From Gnomoniopsis sp. IMI 355080 (Eukaryota > Ascomycota > Sordariomycetes > Diaporthales > Gnomoniaceae), in assembly GCA_027946555.1 (NCBI GenBank), contig JAPEVC010000058.1, forward strand, positions 101,291 through 165,290: a stretch of 64,000 nt of DNA, in the 5' to 3' direction. The position numbers were made by a program, and so were the translations under genes. The notes under the pieces were generated by a model that did no database searches, was not told where the DNA came from, and saw only the letters and a list, made by a program, of their open reading frames with translations. Positions 10,562-22,214 of the stretch are shown here, piece after piece (position 1 is the stretch's first letter; the number at the start of each line of letters is the position of its first letter).

Positions 10562-11337
10562 ATGGCAGTTCATATTGGCTCGTCGGCCGAATGGCGCACG
10601 ACCCTGCAGTCGACCATTGTAATCGCCGATTGTATGACCGCCCCAGGGCCTTTCACCTTCCCCCCCTTAGCACATCCGATCACTAACAAACCACCTCACA
10701 GTCTACGCCGACTGGTGCGGGCCCTGCAAGATGATTGCGCCGACGTTTGAATCTCTCGCGACCAAGTACACCAAACCCAAACGTATCGCCTTCGCCAAAA
10801 TCGATGTCGACAAGTTGCGTGACGTCGCCTCGCAGTACGGCGTGCGCGCCATGCCCACCTTCATGATCTTTAAGAACGGTTCGCCTATCGAGACTATCCA
10901 GGGTGCCAACCCACCCAAGTTGACCCAGGCCGTCGAGAACGCTGTCAAGATGGCCGGTCCTGTTGCCAGTGCTGGATTCAGCGCTCCGGGACGTACACTC
11001 GGCGGCCCCAGCTCGGGTGGTCCGAGGCAGAGCTTGCGCAGGCCCATTAAGTGGGATCTAAGAAACTTTATCAATGCCATCATCGGATTCTTTGGGTTAT
11101 ACTTTGTGTCGCTCTTCTCGGTAGGTGTCTACGAGCTTCTTGTGTGCTCACGGACGATGATTATATTAACGTACACCTGTGCAGTTCGACCCGTACAAGG
11201 CTGCCGAGACTTCGAGATACAATGTTCACAACCCGCAGGTTCAAGCAACCACGTCGGGTGGCGCAACCGGAAATGTGAAGAAGCCAGCTGCAAAGCCGGC
11301 GGCATTCAAGACATTGGCGGATTTGGGTGGCGATTAA
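10562..11337 (+). CDS. Thioredoxin-domain protein with a C-terminal membrane segment
   Basis: Three exons, 10562-10631, 10702-11120 and 11185-11337, give 213 residues; introns are 70 and 64 nt. The donor at 10632 rather than 10620 is chosen because it yields the family sequence IVIADFYADWCGPCK. The thioredoxin fold covers about residues 1-105 with the WCGPC redox site near residue 30 and the cis-proline strand MPTFMIFKNG. A Gly/Ser/Pro linker follows, then a hydrophobic helix FINAIIGFFGLYFVSLFS (about 145-162) and a tail rich in Ala and Lys. The membrane segment distinguishes it from soluble Trx; the active site would lie on the cytosolic side if it is a tail-anchored type, which is inference. 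It may reduce disulfides near the ER or mitochondrial surface. Confidence 0.9.
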
Positions 11338-11711
11338 GATAAGTGGAGCGGGCATGGAGACATGATTCTGGTATGGGCATGGCGTTCTTGGAGTATGGGA
11401 AGCAGTGGCAAGATTTGTTGGGAGGGTACTTGATATACTTTTCTATACTGCCAGTGCAATCATTCGAACCTCTTGAAGAAACCTAATCAAATTTCGTCGA
11501 CTCCTTTGGTCAGAAGTATTCGGCGTCAATTCGCCACTTGTAGGGGGGTTGGAAGGGTGTTCTTGCATGCAATGTCATGAATTAGACCGCGTCCGCATTC
11601 TGCCGGGTCAAAAAAAAAAGGTACAATAAACGCCCATTTCAAATTCTAAGCTTCCCGTTGGACGACCACCAAACTTGGAACATCACCCTACCCAACCTAC
11701 ATCATACCGCC
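11338..11711. promoter_or_regulatory. Intergenic region upstream of the Rsm22 gene
   Basis: A 374-bp tandem gap containing the 3' end of the thioredoxin gene and the promoter of the next gene. A run of nine A at about 11612 precedes the likely leader. No other feature seen. Confidence 0.5.
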
Positions 11712-14459
11712 ATGCTCGCCGCCAGGAGACTTCAAAATGGCTGTCCGTCCTGCACGGCCCAGATCCTGAGGTTCTATGTCAATTCAATTGCAGATATCAC
11801 TCCGGCGGCAACGGCGCATCGCACAACCCGACACTTCAACTCCAGACCTAGACTCCAAAACCGGCGCAATGAAGCACGACTTCTTTCGACAAGCCCAAGG
11901 AGGTTACAGGATGGCAGCTCCAAGGATCTGAGTGCAAATGAGCGAATCGTTCAAGGTTCCGATGAGCGTGTGCAATCATTCGAGCCAGAACCTCCACAGG
12001 AAGAACTCCCAGAGGAGCTTGCCGAGGCCTTCGAGGAGCTGGAGGTCCTACCAGAAAACCAAGACCCCGAGTCAATAGTGCGACAAGCAAAACGCCTATT
12101 TGGAGATTCCTTGCCGGAAGGCTACCTCTCCGAAGATGAATACAAACTCTACGAGCGACTCTATGGCGCGCCTCTACGGACGACGGCACCGGAAGATGTA
12201 GGATTTGGCTCTCTTGGCGAGGAAGAGATGCAACAAGCAAAGGGACAGGCACGGGACCAAAACACGCTTCTTCGTGAAGATGCGCACGGAAACCTGGAAG
12301 AGGTGGAATATGTTCTGGAGCAAACATCGCAAACGACGGGAGAAAGCACCGACGGCGAATCGATCCCAGTAGGCAACGAGGATGCCCCTCGGGACACACC
12401 GGCTCCGTTCGATGCACACATCGAGTATATTGAAGCGAATGCGAGAAACCAACGCGAGTACGAGGCACTCTTGCGTCTGCAACAGGACTTTGAGACTGCA
12501 AGGTTGAAAGCTGTGAGTGGACAGAAAGATCTTGAGGAGAAGGCAGCACAAGAAGAAGAAGAACTGGAAGAGGAAGAGGAAGAGGAGCTCGAGGAAGAGG
12601 ACGAGTATGAGGATGATAATGCGCAGTTCGACATAAACCCAAGCTTAAACCGTTCTCGACTACACGAGTACACGATCGAGGGCAAGTTCAGCACAGAACC
12701 AAAGACTCTGCCGCTTCCAAGAGAAGAACTACTTCAACCCATCACTGAGCTCTTGCGAAGGACGGACACGAAGCACATCAGAGCCGCCGCCGAAAAGAGC
12801 TTTGGTGGCAGGGGTCTCCCTTACGGTCCAGGGACACCTAATTTCGCAAACAGCTTGCCTCAAAGAGGTCTAGGGATGGAAGCAGCTCACCACCGAATGT
12901 CAGAGATTGAAGCGGATGCTTTCATGGGAACGGCTATGCCCGGCATATACGCAACAGCTATGAGCACGCTCGTTGAAGTGCGGAAACGTCTAGGCCCTGA
13001 GTGGGTGCGCGGGTTACTCAATCGTAGAGATGGCGAAGACGTGGGGCCCCGCGTCCTGGACACAGGCGCGGGTGGTGCCGGCCTGGCGGCTTGGAACAGC
13101 TTGGTTCAAGCTGAATGGGATATGATGCGGGAGCAGGACACGGACTTGGACGCTCTGCCGCCCGGAAGGAAGACGGTCATTGTGGGCTCGAACACCCTCC
13201 GGCACAGGATATCGCGTTTCCTACAGAACACGCAATTTTTGCCACGACTGCCCAGCTATTCACATATCGAAAATTCGGACAAGCAACTAGACGCCCCGGA
13301 GGTGCAACAAAAGCGCAAAGTTTACGACGTTATCATCGCATCCCATGTCCTGTTGCCCCTCGAGAAAGAGTACAAAAGGCGAGACATGCTCGACAATCTC
13401 TGGTCCTTACTCTCGCCCGACGGTGGCGTGCTCATCGTGCTCGAGAAGGGTCACCCCCGTGGGTTTGAGGCTGTAGCTGAGGTACGCCAGAGAGTCCTGG
13501 ATGAGTTTATCCTGGCGCCTACGGCGGAGCTCCGTACACAAAGCACAGAACCTGAAGATCTGCCGCGTGTCCGGGAGCCGGGCATGATCATTGCGCCCTG
13601 CACCAACCATGTCAAGTGCCCTATGTACCAAACACCAGGTCTCAGCCTTGGCCGTAAAGACTTTTGCCACTTCCGCCAGCGCTTCACCCGTCCGCAGTTC
13701 TTGCAGCGTGTTTTGGGTGAGGGGAGCAAGGATTTCGAAGATATAAACTTCAGCTTTATCTCGGTGCGCCGTGGCATACCCTTGCCCACGCCACCATCCA
13801 CCGCAACAGCACCCGACGCCGCAGGAGACGTCTCTTCTTCTTCAGCTACATCACAAACCAACTCTAACGTCATCTCTCCCATTCCCATACTTCAAGGCGA
13901 AGCCGCCACAAACGCCGCCCTACGTGGATATGAATCCACCGCCGCCACTGCTACCACCCGCCCCCACCCACTTTCCCTTCCACGCAACATTCTTCCTCCA
14001 CTCAAACGGAAGGGACACGTGACCCTTGATCTCTGCACACCCTCTGGTTCCATCGAGCGCTGGACAGTCCCCAAATCCTTCTCTAAACAAGCCTACCACG
14101 ACGCGCGTAAAGCGCGATGGGGTGACTTGTGGGCATTGGGCGCCAAAACGAGCGTAAGGCGCAAGGTGCGCCTGGGCAGGGGCTACAAGGAGGGTGAGGT
14201 TGTGCCTAATGACGGTGGAGTTAGAGCGGCGAGGGCCGCGCTTATGAATGGACTTGAGCCGACCAAAAAGGGGAAGAGTGGTTTGGGCACGCGCGCAGGA
14301 AAGAAGCCAAAGGTCCGCAAGGTGAATCTGGGCATAAACGACAGGGGTGTCTTTGAGGAGAGAGCAAAGGGCGTGCAAGGACGAAGGCCGGATAGGAGGA
14401 CGAAGGGTGGAAGGTTGCCGCCGAGGGAGAGGAATATGCTGAGATTGGAAGAGGATTGA
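11712..14459 (+). CDS. RSM22: Rsm22/METTL17-type mitoribosomal small-subunit assembly methyltransferase
   Basis: A single exon of 916 codons (915 residues) from ATG 11712, the first in the frame. Residues 1-80 are Arg/Ser-rich without acids, as for a mitochondrial presequence. A Glu-rich acidic block lies at about 280-305. The methyltransferase-like core follows (MSTLVEVRKRLGPEWV, RVLDTGAGGAGLAAW, VYDVIIASHVLLPL, DGGVLIVLEKGHPRG). A Cys-rich segment CTNHVKCPMY with CHFRQRF (about 631-660) corresponds to the Fe-S binding motif of this family. Rsm22 and METTL17 are needed for assembly of the small mitochondrial ribosomal subunit in the matrix. The C-terminus is very basic (RRTKGGRLPPRERN), suitable for rRNA contact. 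Whether it still methylates is unknown in the family. Confidence 0.92.
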   Translation: MLAARRLQNGCPSCTAQILRFYVNSIADITPAATAHRTTRHFNSRPRLQNRRNEARLLSTSPRRLQDGSSKDLSANERIVQGSDERVQSFEPEPPQEELPEELAEAFEELEVLPENQDPESIVRQAKRLFGDSLPEGYLSEDEYKLYERLYGAPLRTTAPEDVGFGSLGEEEMQQAKGQARDQNTLLREDAHGNLEEVEYVLEQTSQTTGESTDGESIPVGNEDAPRDTPAPFDAHIEYIEANARNQREYEALLRLQQDFETARLKAVSGQKDLEEKAAQEEEELEEEEEEELEEEDEYEDDNAQFDINPSLNRSRLHEYTIEGKFSTEPKTLPLPREELLQPITELLRRTDTKHIRAAAEKSFGGRGLPYGPGTPNFANSLPQRGLGMEAAHHRMSEIEADAFMGTAMPGIYATAMSTLVEVRKRLGPEWVRGLLNRRDGEDVGPRVLDTGAGGAGLAAWNSLVQAEWDMMREQDTDLDALPPGRKTVIVGSNTLRHRISRFLQNTQFLPRLPSYSHIENSDKQLDAPEVQQKRKVYDVIIASHVLLPLEKEYKRRDMLDNLWSLLSPDGGVLIVLEKGHPRGFEAVAEVRQRVLDEFILAPTAELRTQSTEPEDLPRVREPGMIIAPCTNHVKCPMYQTPGLSLGRKDFCHFRQRFTRPQFLQRVLGEGSKDFEDINFSFISVRRGIPLPTPPSTATAPDAAGDVSSSSATSQTNSNVISPIPILQGEAATNAALRGYESTAATATTRPHPLSLPRNILPPLKRKGHVTLDLCTPSGSIERWTVPKSFSKQAYHDARKARWGDLWALGAKTSVRRKVRLGRGYKEGEVVPNDGGVRAARAALMNGLEPTKKGKSGLGTRAGKKPKVRKVNLGINDRGVFEERAKGVQGRRPDRRTKGGRLPPRERNMLRLEED

Positions 14460-15719
14460 GCAGTCCGTCCAGACTGTCAAAAGGTAAATATGTGTCTGAT
14501 GTGTCAAATCCATTGACGTATATTCGTCGGGACACACAGGCATTGCAGCCGGCATCTGATACAATCATTGCAGAATAGCTATCAAAAGTCCACTCCAGGA
14601 TCGAGATCTACCGATATCGCACCAATAGTCTTGATGTGTCTGGTGTGTCTGGTCATAGAATTAGAGGAAATGGGTGTTTAGGATTGGTGAGATGCTTCAC
14701 CGACGATGGTCTCGGGCCCAACGCCATGCCGACTGACATTGGTGGGCTTGGGTGTATTGGTGCCCGGCAGAAACAATGTCAAACTTGCTACAGTGGCTTG
14801 CCAGGTTTCCTGGACCGCCAGGCTAGTCGTGAATCAAAGTGACGCATATCATTGAGAACGCATCGGACAGTACTCCCAGAGAAGCAGGGTTGCAATGAGC
14901 CAGGATCGAGTAGCGGGTTCCTTTGCTGAGGTGGCACGGTCAAGTATTAGGACTAGACAGCGTGAAGAGACAGATTCTTCGACAGTCACCCTGACATGTC
15001 AACGAATAACTTCAGATCTTGAACTTCGGAAAGAGGACTCCTGAACCCAGTTGCGGGTACTAGGCCCGAGTCTGATATAACCTTCATAGCAAGTTGTGCT
15101 ATGGTGGAGCTGCTTCGGCAAAGGGTTCCATAGTCAAGCAGGGTCTGATTCAGAAGAGGTTGACTTAAGCGAAGGGTCAGCAAGCTTACGAAGAATATTC
15201 AGCTAGGATGCTATAGAGCACCCACAGTAGTGGCTTGTGTCATAAGGTGTCAGTTCATCCATTACCTAGGAAACTCGAACATCGGCCACTGGGATTTATA
15301 TGACATGCCCTTGCACGGTGACATCAAGGAATAAAAATAAGCTCCTGTCATCCCAATAAGATCAACGGGGCCATTATTCCATTCGGACTATATCCCGGGA
15401 ATTTGGCGGGAAATCGGAGCCGGCTGATCTACTTCGGACGGTCTAGTCCCAGGATTCCTGGAAATGCGCATTTATCCTGAGAAGTTTCGATAGAAATGAA
15501 ACAATGACTCTTGACAATTGGCTCCAGACTGTAAGGCTAATTTGGAAGAAGAAAAACGGGTGATAGGCGCCACTATTGTCACCTGAGTTCCTAGGTAGTG
15601 CAATTAAACCCCCTGAATATCAGTATCAAGGGGAAGTATATCAAGATGGCGGTAGCCCTTCTTCTAGCAAGCTATGGATGTAAACGAAGCACCCTCAATT
15701 CTGCGACTTTAAATTCATC
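14460..15719. other. Intergenic, no gene recognised
   Basis: A 1.26-kb gap between two plus-strand genes. CCTAGG cores occur at 15265 and 15590. The promoter of the endoglucanase gene should lie in the last few hundred bases. Short frames here show no coding character. Confidence 0.55.
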
Positions 15720-16528
15720 ATGAAGTTCTTAGACATCATGCTGCTCACAGCGAGCTCTGTTGCTGCCCAGAGCGGCAAAGCAACGACCACCGTGAGAACC
15801 ACAGCCTTCAACAGATGGATCTTGTGAATCTTTCACTGACGCCTTTTCAAGCGTTACTATGATGGCCTCGAGGGAGCCTGCGGCTGCGGATCGAACAGCG
15901 CGATGTTCTCTTGGCAGGTAAATCAAACGCGCTCTTCTCTTTTCTCTTACTTGCTTTTATTTCAGTTGTGCTTCTTTGATGCATTTGATCTCTCCATGTC
16001 AAATGACAACACTTTATACTTACCAAGCTTGTTAGTCTGGAGGAAACGGCTTCTACACCGCCGCCGGCTCCACCTCACTCTTTGGCAGCGGCACTTGGTG
16101 CGGCTCGGGGTGCGGTAAATGCTACAAACTCACTTCTACAGGATCTGCGCCAAGCGGACAGGGTACAGGTGGTGATAGCGGACAGAGTATCATTGTGATG
16201 GTAACAAATCTCTGCCCTTACAGTGGAAATGAGAAGTGGTGTCCCCAAAGGTGAGTCTCTCCCAGGCGGGCCAAAATCCCCACCCCAGCCCTTCTTCTGG
16301 GAGGGCCCCGCCGAAAGAGCGCATGATTGCACGCGGCGTGGTTTGAAAGAGATTTTTCGACTAACATTTATGATTTCTCGAAGTGGCAACAACGATTACG
16401 GCTACGAGTATCACTTTGACATCATGGCTCAGAATGAGGTCTTGGGAGACAACCCCATTGTGGACTTTGAGGAGACTTCGTGTCCTAGTGCCGCCTCATC
16501 GGATTTTTCGCAGTGTCAATGCGCGTAA
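15720..16528 (+). CDS. Secreted GH45-family endoglucanase (EG V-like), no cellulose-binding module
   Basis: Four exons, 15720-15791, 15852-15917, 16036-16250 and 16384-16528, give 165 residues; introns are 60, 118 and 133 nt. A signal peptide MKFLDIMLLTASSVAAQ comes first. The double-psi barrel follows. It has TTRYYDG with the candidate catalytic Asp, GACGCGSN, TWCGSGCGKCYKL, NLCPYSGNEKWCPQ and YEYHFDIM with the second candidate Asp, and ends SQCQCA. About ten cysteines point to a disulfide-rich extracellular enzyme. GH45 enzymes cut beta-1,4-glucan inside the chain by an inverting mechanism. The TRYYDG/ACGCG signature is nearer to subfamilies B/C and expansin-like proteins than to the classical TRYWDCC form. 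It has no linker or binding module. The gene is read from a start that follows a long AT-rich leader. Confidence 0.88.
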
Positions 16529-17052
16529 GGGGAATAAAGAATCACATTCTTTGTATATATAAAGCTCAAACGAGGACATTTTCGAGGAGAATAGAACAAA
16601 GCCATTCCTTTGTCATGAGTCCGATGGCCGCATGGTGCCTGCTATCATGGCGTTGTCATATTGCTCCACAGATCGAAACCGGGTTGACGATCCGAAAATT
16701 ATATGTGGTCAAGTTTCAAGTCATCCTATTACGACTTTGTGACGTCTTTACCAAGCGTAACAGTCCTCAGTAAAGGGGGGGGGGGACTTTTGGGGAAGAC
16801 AAAACGAGATATAGATTTCATATGTTGTATGCGAGAGAAAAGAAAAGGTCGAGGTGCGGCGAGAATCGAGCCTCTGACGAGAGTGAAAGTAAGATTACGC
16901 GCGCTGGCACTTGACTGGTACTCATCGAATGCAGAGTCTTGGTTACGTGCAAGTTCCTACTTGATATGCTCGCGGTCGACACCGATGATTGGAAATGCCT
17001 TTAATACCACATTGCTACCTAAGCTAGGTGCACCAAACCCATTCGCCCCCAC
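16529..17052. other. Convergent intergenic region
   Basis: A 524-bp gap shared by the 3' ends of the endoglucanase and NmrA-like genes. It has a run of ten or more G near 16777 and no coding sequence that I can support. Confidence 0.5.
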
Positions 17053-18024
17053 TCAAGCGTACCGAGCAACCAATGCATCCAGTTCACTAGCAGAGAGCTC
17101 CTTGATGCCCAGCAACTCGTTGTCCAGCTTCTCAAAATGTGCTCCGTATCCTTCACCAAAGATGCCGACCTGGATGAACTTGACCGCGAAAATGGCTGGA
17201 TCCGGTTTCTCTTTCTTCAGCTCTGCGAATGCTTCTGCCTGCAGGTCATCCACAGGGACCACGGTTTCAGTCCATGCTTCTGGCTGTCCCGAAGCCTTTT
17301 TGCCCGCAGCAACCAGTGCCTTTAGTGTTGTGGCGGCGCTCTGAACATAGACGGCTCTGTTCTTCGTCTCGGCTAGTTTGCGTAGGACTCCAGCCACAGC
17401 CTTGCCAATGTCGGCTAGGGTCGTAGCACTGAAGACGCGGTCGCCCCCGTCGTAAAGCTTGGCTTGTTTGTTCTTGACGTCAATCAAGAAGCCGACCATG
17501 AGTCCCCAATCCAGGAACGGCCCATTCACAACGAGTGTGTAGCTCAAGCTACCTGCTTCCGCCTTCTCTCGGAGTGCCTTTTGAACGACGATTTTGCCGC
17601 CGCTGAAGACCGGGAGAGCAGCTGTCTTAGGGTTGAGCGTGTCACAACCAAATTCTGATGGAATATATCGCTTTACGCCAGCTTGAGAGGCCGCCTCGAT
17701 CAATTTGAGCTGGGCGGGCACAAACGCATCATTCAGTGTTGAGACAACAGCATCCTGTCCTTGTAGTGCAGCAACGAGTGAGTCCACGGAGTCGTAGTCC
17801 ACCTCAACAGCAGACACACCGGCGGGGAAAGTGCGAGCACCGCCTTTGCGGGTGAGAGCGGTCACTGCGAAGCCAGCAGAGACAAGTTGCTCTACGATGG
17901 CGGGCCCAAGGTTGCCGGTGGCCTAGATAGTAGATCTGTTAGATTCCATAGATTTGGCTGTATGGTGAACTATACGACATATACATACTCCGGCCACAGC
18001 CACTTTGGTGATAGTCTCGCTCAT
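17053..18024 (-). CDS. NmrA-like / isoflavone-reductase-like NAD(P)-binding protein
   Basis: Two exons, 17989-18024 and 17053-17922, give 301 residues across a 66-nt intron. The N-terminus MSETITKVAVAGATGNLG carries the GxxGxxG dinucleotide-binding loop, split by the intron right after VAVAG. Further on are QDAVVSTLND, a helix AQLKLIEAASQAGVKRYIPSEFG typical of the family, NGPFLDWGL and a C-terminal substrate lobe with DGGDRVFSATTLADIGKAV. Proteins of this type are either reductases of small aromatic or polyketide-like molecules or redox sensors such as NmrA. The first is more likely for this compact, 300-residue form. It stands alone with 1.9 kb upstream, so context does not settle the substrate. 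Confidence 0.9.
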
Positions 18025-19939
18025 GATGTGTGGATGTTGTGTTTGAGTTCTGATGGACAACGAAATATGAATTGTTTGCGTCTCGAGCAGCCAAATTATC
18101 AAGTATTAAGATACTTCTTGTCAATGACAGGTTACTTATATAAACAAGATTACTATCTTTCTGCAAACTGGAGCTTACTTGTATTAGCCGGTGTCGGCTG
18201 GAAAATCTGGATATCCTTGCTATTATATATAGATGTGGCCAGTGGCCTCTGGCATGCGTTGCCAAGTATCTCGGACTCGGAAACTACAATGCTCTTACAA
18301 TGTAGTAGTACTTGAATCCTAACCGTGTCTTCCCGCAAAGTCAGACTCGAAGCGTGTATGAAGAAGCAAGGTCCGTGCAAGCGCATGTTTCGCAACTTGT
18401 GCCTCTTTGTTCTCTTTGCGAATGGGTCTGCAGCTGCTGGTCAACGCACGGTACCGTAGGAGGAACGCCCATATCGAATGGACTTTGCGGCTTGACTAAT
18501 AAATGGCAACATCGTACCATGACTTACAAGATGCCCCACACTGCGTTCTTTTCTTGACGATGAGCGTACATACCAGATACGAGGCGAGAGGTCCCGCGAA
18601 GGATTCAGCGTCCGTATTGGGTGACTGATCCATTCGTCAATGCTACATAGTAGTTCTCACAGCTGCTCGACGGAGCGAGGCGCGCGGTCGAAAATCGGTT
18701 ACATGGATTGCGCTTCAGATGAGATCAACCCTAGCCCCAATCCGTGGGGCGCGCGCTCTTTTTCGCTTGCGGCGGTCTAAGACCCACCTCGCTGCGCACT
18801 TATAAGTATTCTGGTGCTATAGTAGCACCAAACACTAGGAGAGGAACCCACTTTTTGTTTATAATACTGCGTACGGGGAGAGGCCAAAGTCTTGAGATCA
18901 AACTGTACAGGGTACTATGCATCTTCAACATATATTATCCGCTTACGAAGGCAGTCATGTGAGAGAGTGGAGACGACGTGCTTCTTCACGAGTCTGTTTA
19001 GGCATTGTACGCCCAGTTTGTGACATATCATTGCATATGGATTGATAATTCTAATTTCCTTCTCTTTGCTAACACTTCAGGTATGAGCAACTCTCTCGAG
19101 TCTAGACGAACTAAGGATTAACGTGGTCCCATTCGAACAAAATAGGCACACTCGAGCTACGGATAGCTTGATCCCTCCGGTAGAAGAATATGCCATAGGT
19201 GCTGGCGTGGCTAATAAGATTACTCATCTAAACTTGGAAACGAGGCTCGACTAAAGTGTGCTTGGCAATCCATCGTCGTAAGGCGCAAGCGCATTTCAAA
19301 TCAAGTCGCATGTTCGTCTTGATGGGCAGAAAGATAGTTTTGGGATGGGATGGAATGAGCAGCCGATGACGACGTTTTGTCAGGTGCGAAATGTCTTATA
19401 CACCTAAGTACAGAGTACTTACGCCTACACCGTACTGTACCCGTACACGAGAGATAGGGAGCTTGGTGTGTGACACCGCCCACCTCTCGAATGTACAAGT
19501 ATTGTCGAAGGAGTTTCTCCTTCATATTTACGTTCGACTCCATAGTATCACGTACTGCTTGTCCGAGTACCTGTTCACTCAAGTACGAAACTAGTAGTCA
19601 GGCTGCGATCAAAACTCCGCCCATGTGTCTCGTCTACTCCAAGGCAGATAAATGCCCAAAAGTCTCACGAGTCACTTGAGACGAGCAAGATTTCGTCATG
19701 TGCATTTTTTTGGCCTCGGGAGAAGAAGAATTTCCAAGTTGACAGGGCTCCACATTCCACAACCAATTACATGTATATATCATAGTAATGTCTATCTCTC
19801 ACGCTTGCCCAGGTACCGTACCTGCAGTAGGTCATCCAGATTCCACGTCGCTCCAATATCTACCTAGGTAGATTCTGTGTGAAGCACGACAAGCACGAAC
19901 GAATCGACTTCCAAGCAGTTGCGGCTTCTATTTCTTGAA
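18025..19939. other. Intergenic, no gene recognised
   Basis: 1.9 kb between two minus-strand genes, AT-rich with short frames. It holds a small inverted repeat AAGTAC-AGA-GTACTT near 19405 and a TACCTAGGTA palindrome at 19861-19870, about 70 bases after the stop of the CoA-ligase-like gene. Confidence 0.5.
19861..19870. repeat. TACCTAGGTA palindrome
   Basis: Perfect copy in the 3' flank of the CoA-ligase-like gene. Confidence 0.85.
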
Positions 19940-22214
19940 TCAGAGCCTTGGGCCCTTGTGAGCTCTAGAAGCCTTCTCCTTGTCTCTCAACAAACGCCTC
20001 AAGATTTTACCGCTGGGACTTTTAGGTACCTCATCCACAAATTCGATGCCGCCCTTGATCCACTTATATGGGGCCTTGTGCTCTTCGACGTGCTTCAGTA
20101 TGGAGCGAACAACTTCCTCTTCAGCCTTATCCGCAAAAGCCGCCGCCTTGACCACAAAGGCCTTGGGGACCTCACCGGATCGTTCGTCCGGGACTTGTAT
20201 CACAGCGCAGTCGCCGACGGCAGGATGGGAGAGGAGGTGTGCTTCCAGCTCCGCAGGTGCTACTTGATGACCTTGTAAAACAGCATTAGCTTGGTGAGCT
20301 TACTGACTGAGTGAGTGATTTTGCCCCCCGAGGATACCTTTTACTTTGATCAATTCTTTGATGCGGTCGACTATCACAATATGTTCGTTACCGGAAGGTG
20401 CCAGAGTGACCACTGCCTCTACACTGTCATGTCAGCATGTGGAAGATTGCCAAGGGGCCTGTAATTATCTGGGAGTCGCCCACACAGCACAGCAAGTACG
20501 GATAAAGTTGACTTTCCACGGGACTGGGCTCGCAACACTTACCGTCGCCTGTCTTGACCCAACGGCCACTATCGTCGTGTACAAAGGTCTCGGCTGTCGC
20601 CTTCTGATTGTTTAGGTAACCTAATGCCGCAGAAGGGGATTGGATCCAAAGCTCTCCCGGTGTGTCATATTGGGTAATCTCCTTGCCGTCCAACCCGACG
20701 ACCTTCGCCTTGGTTGCAGGGCACAAAGACCCAGAAGACTTGTTAAGTATGTCGTGCTCGCTTGAAGAAATGACAATTGTCGACAGTTCTGTCATGCCTG
20801 GTTGCGATCTCAATCAGCATATGTTTCCACAAGCACGGTGGCAAGGGCCAGTGACCAACCGTAGCCTTGCGCTACGCGCCACTTCGGAAAGAGTTTGACC
20901 ATATCTTGAATAGTTTCCTCGCCCAGGGGTGCTGCTCCACAAAAGATGACCCTGACACTGTCAAGATTATATCTCTTGCATTCATCAGGACTCCTCGTCA
21001 TTCGGATAACGATTGGAGGTACCTTTTGGTCGAAGTGTTAGTATACTACAAGCGACAGCAGGCAAGGCACCGAAAAGCTCACATACCAAATACAGCTGGT
21101 TCAGCTTGAAACGCTCAATGGCCTTCAAAAATGTTGGCATCTCAAATTTGGGTAGCACGACAACCTCGTCTCCTCGCCAAACGTTCCCATGTGCAACAAC
21201 AACAAGTCCGTAAATGTGGCTAAAAGGGAGTAGTCCAAGCACGCTCTGAGTATCAACACCGAAGTTCTTTCTCCCATACGTCTCATGCACGGCATATTGC
21301 ATCGTGTTGGCAATAATGTTTACGTGGGAGATCATGACTGCCTTTCTGCTCGGCCATATCAGCATCGCCGCCCAAAGTAGAGTCTCAAGAAGTCCCTTTA
21401 GGGCGGATCAAGGGTGACTTACGGTAGTCCAGATGTCCCACTCGAGTAACAGAGAAAGGAAACTTGTCGTGCGCCTTGGCCTCGAGCCCATTGTAGAGCA
21501 TCTAGCTTGGGCAGCTTCGCCCCTTCGCCAATTAAATCTTCAACGCTGACGAATCCATCCGCCACCTCAAATCCTGGCATTCCCATGATCCATATCTTGT
21601 TCTTTGCTAGGCCTGCCGCTTTCGCGGCTTCAAGTCCGACCTGTAGCTGTGGCACACCGACAAAGAGAGCTCTGGCGCCAGAGGACTTGAGTTGATGCGT
21701 GAGTTCCGGTGCCGAGTATGCCGCGTTGGCTGGCGTCACAATTCCGTTGAGTCTGTGTATAGCATAGGCGACTGTCATGTAGTCAATCTGCTCAGAAGTG
21801 TCATTATTCTGCTGAACAGTGATGATAATAGTGCAGCAAAGGGTATTGCATTAAGAGGTGCCCATACTGTATTGAAAGAGAACATGCACGCCACCTTGTC
21901 CCACTCGGTCTCTTCGTTTACTTGCCATCCTAGACGCTTGCCTATGGCACGGGCAAGAGACTCATACCGGCTGCTGACCTGGGCGAGGGTAAATGTCTTG
22001 CCGGTAAGTCCACAAGTGAAAGGATTTCTGCTCTTTTCGATGGGATGACGGCCATGTGCAGGGTTCGTCATGAATTCAGCAATGGTGATGCTGTCTGGTG
22101 GGTCTAAATACAAGTCAACGGTGCTGTCCTGCTTTAAGGACGGTCATTGTAATTTGTCAATATGTACTCACCAAGGGGCAGCTTCGGTACCCACGAAGGT
22201 GGATGGAAGACCAT
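19940..22214 (-). CDS. 4-coumarate-CoA-ligase-like acyl-adenylating enzyme (ANL superfamily)
   Basis: Eight exons: 22172-22214, 21868-22103, 21423-21787, 21087-21345, 20860-21022, 20543-20797, 20338-20418 and 19940-20271, giving 577 residues, a normal length. The start MVFHPPSWVPKLPLDPPDS is typical of fungal members. The core motifs of the ANL fold are all present. They are the P-loop CYSSGTSGLPKAVMISH, FCGAAPLGEE, GYGMTELS, GELWIQSPSAALGYLNN, TGD, VDRIKELIKVKG, HQVAPAELE and the catalytic lysine in VPKSPSGKILRR. Such enzymes activate aromatic or fatty acids through acyl-AMP to acyl-CoA. The C-terminus ends PRL, a weak peroxisomal-signal-like tripeptide. Seven introns of 62-124 nt all obey GT-AG. 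Its substrate could be a phenylpropenoate or a medium-chain acid; sequence alone does not tell. Confidence 0.92.

Noticed and set aside
11848..12694. Long minus-strand frames (177-264 codons) rich in Ser and Leu
   Set aside because: Antisense reading of the Glu-rich part of the Rsm22 gene.
16845..16900. Minus-strand GGCTCGATTCTCG resembling a tRNA T-loop
   Set aside because: No acceptor, D or anticodon arms at the needed spacing.
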